This document shows, in pieces, positions 58,853-64,000 of a stretch of DNA of 64,000 bases; the first letter of the stretch is position 1; the number at the start of each line of letters is the position of its first letter. Under the pieces are notes generated by a model that did no database searches, was not told where the DNA came from, and saw nothing but the letters and a program-made list of their open reading frames with translations. The stretch comes from Cheilinus undulatus (taxonomy: Eukaryota > Chordata > Actinopteri > Labriformes > Labridae): contig NC_054873.1 in assembly GCF_018320785.1 (NCBI RefSeq), positions 20,674,196 to 20,738,195 of the forward strand, read 5' to 3'. Made by a program: the position numbers and the translations under genes.

Positions 58853-59634
58853 TGACCCTGTGGAAGTTACATTTACATTTTCATAAAAATAATCCGTTAC
58901 TGGAAGAAAAATCCCACATTTCCTCTCTCTTCCGTGACTTCAAAAAGAGAGAGAGAGAAAAAAAAAGTTCCTTGAAGCATCAGCTGTGTTTGTCCTTCTC
59001 TCTACCTGTAGTCACGTTGGCACGTAGCGCCATACCAGCGGAAGGTAAACGTTCTGTGCCATTACGCGCGTATTGTTGGCTTGCTAGAGCCAGTGAAATG
59101 ACAGAGAGGACAGCAGGCAGCTGTGGAATTATCCTCATTATGATGGGTTTTTGGATAAAAGGGACAAGAACAGCATCACGGGGAAACGTAAGTTTAAAAG
59201 CTCCCTTTGCTTTCATTGAATTAGCTGTGCAGCTGTTCTAATTACGCGCTGTTATTACGCACAGCGTTGGAGTGATTCTGTCTGCTTCTGCTCAGCTTGT
59301 TCTCTGATTGTGAGCATGTTAAAGAGCTGCAAAGGTTTTCCTGTTTGTTAGCGGTGTTCTCAGGCTGCAGAGATACAGATTATGGGCTGTAAATACCCTG
59401 TACATTGGCATTAGAGTCTGCACATTCAAACGCACACGTGCGGTCGTTGTCAGTCGTTTTTACAATCAACGAGTGGAAGGAGTGGTTAAAGGGTTTTAAT
59501 ATTTAGTAACGCAAAAGTACTCTAACGCGTTAGGTTTGGAAGTAAGTAACGCAGTAACGTGACAAATTATTTTTGTCAGTAGGTAACGCAGTAATCTAAC
59601 GAGTTAGTTTCAAAAGTAACGCTACCCAACACTG
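58850..59634. mobile_element. hAT-like non-autonomous element
   Basis: The right end is agtaacgctacccaacactg, the inverse of a common fish hAT terminus starting CAGTGTTGGG. It is preceded by many gtaacgcagtaac-type repeats. The left end at cagtgaccctgtggaagtta is a degenerate counterpart. No 8-bp duplication was found, and the right end abuts a Tc1 element directly. The 129-codon frame at 58852-59241 has no recognised domain. Confidence 0.6.
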
Positions 59635-60712
59635 GCTATCACAGCATTGCATCTGTGTGGACATGTCTCAATCAGGCTTGCACATCTAGACACTTCAATT
59701 TTACTTCTTTCTTCTTTACAAAACTGCTCAAGCTGTGTCAGGTTGCACAGAGATCTGGTGTGAGCAGCCCTTTTCAAGTCCAGATACAAATTCTCTGTTT
59801 GACTGAGGTCTGGGCTTTGACTCAGCCAGTCCAAAACATTCACCCTGTTGTCTTTAAACCATTTCTGTGTAGCTTTAATTGTATGCTTTGGGTCAAAATG
59901 AATTTTCTCTAAAGTTCCCTTGTGGATTGAATTAGATTGTCCTCCAGGACTGTCCTATATTTGCCGTATTCATTTTCCGTCCACCTTCACAAGCCTTCAA
60001 GGGTCGGCTGCCAGGAAGCATACCCACAGCATGATGCTGCCACCACCATGCCTTACAGTGGGGGTGGTGTCTTTGTGGTGATTTGCAGTGTTGAGTGTCC
60101 ACCAAACAAAAAGCACCATTTTGGTCTCATCAGACCAAATAACTTTCTTCACTTGACCATGGAGTCTCCAACATGCCTTCTGACGACTTCTAGTCCAGGT
60201 GTAATATAAGTTTTCTTCAGCAGTGGCTTTCCCTTTGCCACTCTCCTATGAAGCTTTGACTGGTAAACAACCTGAGCAACAGCTGTTGTAAACATCTCAG
60301 CTGCTGAAGCTTGTAGCCATAGGTGTCTTCTAATCTCCATCTTGCAGGGTCCCTCAGTTTGTGAGGACAGATTTACACATGTACCACATTCCTTCCATTT
60401 CTTGATGTCGGATTTAACTGATGTTCAGTACCTTGGAAAATTTCTGTATCCATCCTCTGACTTAAATTTTTTATTATCCTTTTCTCTGAGTTGCTTGGAG
60501 TGTTCTTTTGTCTTCATGGTGTAATGGTGGCCAGGGATATTGATTATCCAGTGACTTGACCTTTCAGACACAGGTGTCTTTTTACTACAGTCACTTGAGA
60601 GTCATTCATTGCACCCAGGTGATCCCCATTTAAATAACTGTGAGTCTACTAGCACTAATTGGCTGGACTTGTGTTGAATTAGGCCAGTCAAAGGGGGTGA
60701 ATATTTATGCAG
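59635..60712 (-). mobile_element. Tc1/mariner element (family X, second copy), broken transposase
   Basis: The minus strand encodes, in several frames, a Tc1 transposase from the N-terminal MKTKEHSKQLREKDN (ATG at about 60514-60516) to the C-terminal block VLDWLSQSPDLSQTENLYLD with LKRAAHTRSLCNLTQLEQF (59622-59843). The latter contains the DWxSxSPDL...EN motif around the last catalytic residue. Frameshifts and deletions inactivate it. The 3' end overlaps the border of the neighbouring hAT. Confidence 0.8.
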
Positions 60713-61430
60713 GCACTTATTTTACCTTACATGTTTTTGTTCAATTGACATTACCATTGAAGAAATCTGTTTTCACTTTGGCATTGAGGCAGCTTTTTTA
60801 AACATAGATTATTAATGTTTTGCTGAGATTTATTTGCTTTTTAGGTCATAGCCCATGGTGATATCGAAATAAATTCAACTTGTTTCATATCCCTGGATGA
60901 GAAATCCTCACAGGAGCTTTAGGCAGCAAAGGTTGCACAGTGTTTTAGGTGTGAGGCTGCCATGCCATTGCCCTATATCAGTTCAAAGAGAAATAGGATT
61001 ATAAGTCTACTTAAAGCCCCAGCTCGTGTAAGGTCAGGGCTTAGTTGGCCTGTGAAGCCTCTTGACCAACTGCACCATTTAAAGCCAAGAGGAATTAAGC
61101 ACAGTGTATATATTGTTTTTGTTTGAAAAATCCTTTGAAATTAACAGGAAATGCCTTAGTTTGGTTGGCGGGTATCAGTTAAAATTATTGAAATATAGTT
61201 CCGGTCAAATTAATTCACCATTCTATATCACTGCGCCATGATTGCAGTTGTAGAGTTACTGTACAGAAATTCACTCGCACCTGTGGAATAGCTGTTAACA
61301 TTAGCAATGTGAAATTTTAAAGCCTTTGTCGAAGTCCTTTTGAAGAAGATTTTTTCCTACGTTGTCTTTTTGTGTTCGTTTGACAAAACTTGATTTCTGC
61401 TTAACTTTATTGCAGGACTATCTGGTACAG
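60713..61430. other. Intergenic stretch before the right-hand gene
   Basis: The first 150 bp still have Tc1 terminal character (ttatgcaggcacttatttta). The rest is AT-rich, unassigned sequence with no supported gene. Confidence 0.45.
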
Positions 61431-61720
61431 TGAAGCACCCGCTTGTCTGCGCTCATCCAACATCTCGCGAGATTTCAGATAACGAGCTGGTTTAAAAAGG
61501 TGGTTCCCCTGCTGCACCGGGCTGACAGCAGAGAGCTGCCCAGGTAGCCAGCGTCGGTACCGAAGACTCCCGCCAGACGCTTCCTCCTCTCTGCGTGTCT
61601 CCGCTGGTGTCCCTGGAGGTGCAAGCGTTTGGCGAATCCACCCGCCTCCTCACCCCCCACCCCCATCTCCGGTCACCTCAGCTCTCCTCTACCGGCATTT
61701 TTCATCTCCCGTCTCCGAAG
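61430..61720 (+). promoter_or_regulatory. CpG-rich promoter and 5' UTR with a TCTCGCGAGA element
   Basis: GC and CpG content rise sharply here against the AT-rich surroundings. A perfect palindrome TCTCGCGAGA lies at 61463-61472. In vertebrates this element is a strong, often bidirectional, CpG-island promoter motif bound by BANP. A weak taaaaagg TATA-like box follows at 61493-61500. The ATG of the first exon comes about 250 bp later. Confidence 0.65.
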
Positions 61721-61811
61721 ATGATACCTGGAAAACGAAGAGCTGCAGTCATGTCCTTCTCGGTGGCGATATTTGGAGCACTTATGCTGCAGTCCGTGTC
61801 TTCGCAGAACG
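61721..61811 (+). CDS. First coding exon (signal peptide) of an unidentified membrane or secreted protein; neuroplastin is a candidate
   Basis: 30 codons plus one base, MIPGKRRAAVMSFSVAIFGA then LMLQSVSSQN, ending at a donor (cagaacg, then gtagga), phase 1. The basic start, hydrophobic core (about residues 10-24) and SVSSQ give a classical signal peptide with cleavage near Ser-Gln. A second in-frame ATG at 61751 would give a shorter version. An exon ending ..QN in phase 1 is what I recall for neuroplastin (NPTN), and human NPTN and UBE2Q2 both lie on 15q24; this is inference only. No later exon is visible within 2.2 kb, so intron 1 is long and runs past the window. Confidence 0.55.
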
Positions 61812-64000
61812 GTAGGAAAATAAGATACACTCTCATTGAAAATATAAGACGCTAATCTCACACCATGGCGAAATTGCGGTTTTAAGAAGAGATGACGCTT
61901 GCATTTCTGCATTGGGGCATTTTAATGAATCATTACTAGACATGTCTGTTATTAAGAACGCTGTCCGTCTGTCACGACTGCCTTCAGCAGCAAGTCTCAG
62001 TAGATAATCCCTAAACGCTACACTTAAAGAAACACATGTCAGCCGATTGAAGTGCTGCATTTCATGCTTTAAAACGAAGGGCCAATAAAACATTAATAGG
62101 CAACAATCTGTTTTGTTGCGGGCTGAAGTGGGCCAAACCTTTAAGGCCTGTGCGGTGTCCCTAAAATGTCCTTTGAAGTGTGGAGCTGAATGCAGGAGCC
62201 GTTCAATCAGCCAAGGACACTTTAACTGCTCATCTAGAGAGGGGGCAATGGAAAAGGTGCATAAGGGAATGGTGTCAAATTAAAGCTTAAATCGGCTTCC
62301 CTCAGTGGCACTATCAACATGCTGGGGCTGCACAGGTATGTCAGGATGAGGCTCAGGAATTCATCATTTAGTATCCAGCAGTGTATCCTCTCCCACTGGG
62401 TGAGATAAATCCCTGCATCACTCCAGCTCTCTGTAACAGAGCATAGCATGTATGTAATTAGATGTAGGACCTCCAGAAGATGTGCGGCTCTGTAAATAGC
62501 ATCAGTCCATTTTGCTGCATGCTTCTATTTTTAGAGCAGAGATGCTGCACTGGGAACCATGGCTTTAATGTCCTCTTGCAACAGTGAATCTGTTAACTCT
62601 TCGTTGAGATGCACTGCACCGCAGGATGGCATTGATTTCTCAGCACGGTTCTTCTTGTCCGAATGACCCCTCTGCTCATAAATCTCATCCACAGCAGCAG
62701 CCACTTTGGAGCAGTGTGAGCCCTGTTTCATTTAGGTTTCCTTTTTGCAAGCTTGATATTAGAATGAGTGTAATTTTATTATGCTTTGGCCTTTCCCTGG
62801 AGTTGGCCATGTGTAGGAATGAATTACATATCTCCTCCTCCTCCCATACTGCACTCCCACTCTTAACATCTCTTCTTGAATCAGATTCCAGCAGATAAGC
62901 CCTGCAGTGTTGGTCTAATGGCTGTTTATCTGACTAAAGTATATATATTTTTATCTGAGTTTCCTTTCAAGGGTCTACAGGTGAGCCATGTCAAAGTATA
63001 GCTGATTGCTCCTGTTTTTCCTATGTCCAACTGAAACTGATAGTTTAATCGTCAGGATATTTGACATTTAAGCCAGACAGAAGACAAAAAAATCTAATTC
63101 AAATTTGGCATTCTTGAATAATTTTAACCTTGCTTGTTTAAAAACAATGTGATCACTTTTATAGTTACCAAAAATACAACATAGCAACTCAGGAAAAACA
63201 ACACATTTTAAGTTATATAATGAAATTCTTTAATTGCAATTAATCTAAGAGTCCCTGTTGTAAATCACAATTAATTGCACCATTTTATGTCATTTTAAAA
63301 GTCCACTATTTTGCATTTAAAACAGTTTTGTGCCATTTTTAATTTTTTTTTCTGCTGCCTGAAAGGATAATTGACTTCCTTTTTGAATACAGACCAGGTC
63401 TTACAGGTAGATCAAAGATTATGATATGAATTTAACCATGGAAAAAGGAACTTGTTATGGATTGAAACAAAAATTTGTGAATTGCAATTAATGCAATTAA
63501 TCTTAAAGGTGTAATTTTGATTAAAAAAAACTACTGTTAGTGCAGAGGGAGACAGCTGTGTGACTAAGACAGTTTGTAAGAGTTTGCCTGCAGCTTCAGT
63601 TTATTTATAACAGTTTTTTTGTGTTTTAGACTTTGTTTTGTCCTAGGGGTATCCACTCAGGTACTGATATTTGAATTGTTTTTTCACTAGTGTCATATTA
63701 GAGTTCAAATGTTGGTTTCTCAACCACAGGCCAGCTGAGTTGTCTGTGGCTGGACAAGCTGAACCAAGAGGCCTTTCTCACTCATGCTTAATTGTAGAGC
63801 TGTCCTGATCAGCATTTTGTCCTCCGACCACGATCTAATTTTTAATATTGAATACTGACTGTTAGCGAGTCCCGGTCCGAAACTCATAATTACCTAGATT
63901 AGATTTTCAATTGTTTTTGTTTACAAAAATAACGTAAGTAGACTGAATAACCACTAGATGCTTCAAACCTGTTCTATTCAACTTAGTACAGCCTACCTTG
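61812..64000 (+). other. Start of a long intron 1
   Basis: No further exon recognised. 63215-63530 has several aattgcaattaat segments typical of a fish hAT-like repeat. 63795-63900 (gagctgtcctgatcagc and gagtcccggtccgaaactc) resembles another interspersed repeat. The small reading frames are not supported. Confidence 0.5.

Noticed and set aside
58852-59241. 129-codon plus-strand frame as a gene
   Set aside because: It lies inside a non-autonomous hAT-like element and has no motif, signal peptide or splice support that I can rely on.

Overview
The window looks like ordinary vertebrate nuclear DNA from a ray-finned fish (teleost). It has short coding exons with GT-AG introns, a single-exon UDP-glucuronosyltransferase of the teleost UGT5 type, a ube2q2 orthologue, and very many fish-type transposons (hAT, Tc1/mariner, Harbinger, L1 and other LINEs). 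There is no bacterial-style operon, CRISPR array or rRNA.

Layout. (1) 1-11.9 kb: the minus-strand gene ube2q2, exons 1-10, running off the left edge. Its introns hold a LINE 3' fragment, a hAT nested in a hAT (3.2-5.6 kb), a MITE and a strong hairpin. (2) 12-17 kb: intergenic DNA with a Tc1 element split by a small hAT, and the left part of a 1.2 kb MITE. (3) 17.1-58.9 kb: a multi-unit segmental duplication. Unit A has an intact UGT (19.2-20.8 kb, +) and a CALHM-like channel gene (29.3-30.0 kb, -). Unit B has a UGT copy broken by an internal deletion of about 1.1 kb (42.4-42.9 kb, +) and a second CALHM-like gene (47.9-48.6 kb, -). A third unit keeps only UGT 3'-flank and shreds of a CALHM copy (51.8-54.5 kb). 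A fourth has a little UGT-side flank and a third intact CALHM-like gene (56.0-56.7 kb, -). Units A and B are separated by 33.4-40.8 kb of nested retrotransposons, hATs and a minisatellite. (4) 58.9-60.9 kb: a hAT-like element and a Tc1 element. (5) 61.4-64 kb: a CpG-rich promoter with a perfect TCTCGCGAGA element and the first coding exon of a plus-strand gene with a signal peptide (possibly neuroplastin), followed by the start of a long intron.

Functional themes. Ube2q2 is an E2 ubiquitin-conjugating enzyme. The UGT is an ER-membrane conjugating enzyme for small lipophilic compounds. The three CALHM-like proteins are predicted four-pass membrane proteins with the CxC cysteine pattern of calcium homeostasis modulator channels, but with short C-termini. 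The most interesting signal is that the CALHM-like copies sit in flanking DNA that is about 99% identical by eye in places, while their coding exons differ at roughly one base in six in the stretch compared. This suggests diversifying selection, or conversion confined to the flanks. All homology statements come from motif recognition; no database search was run.
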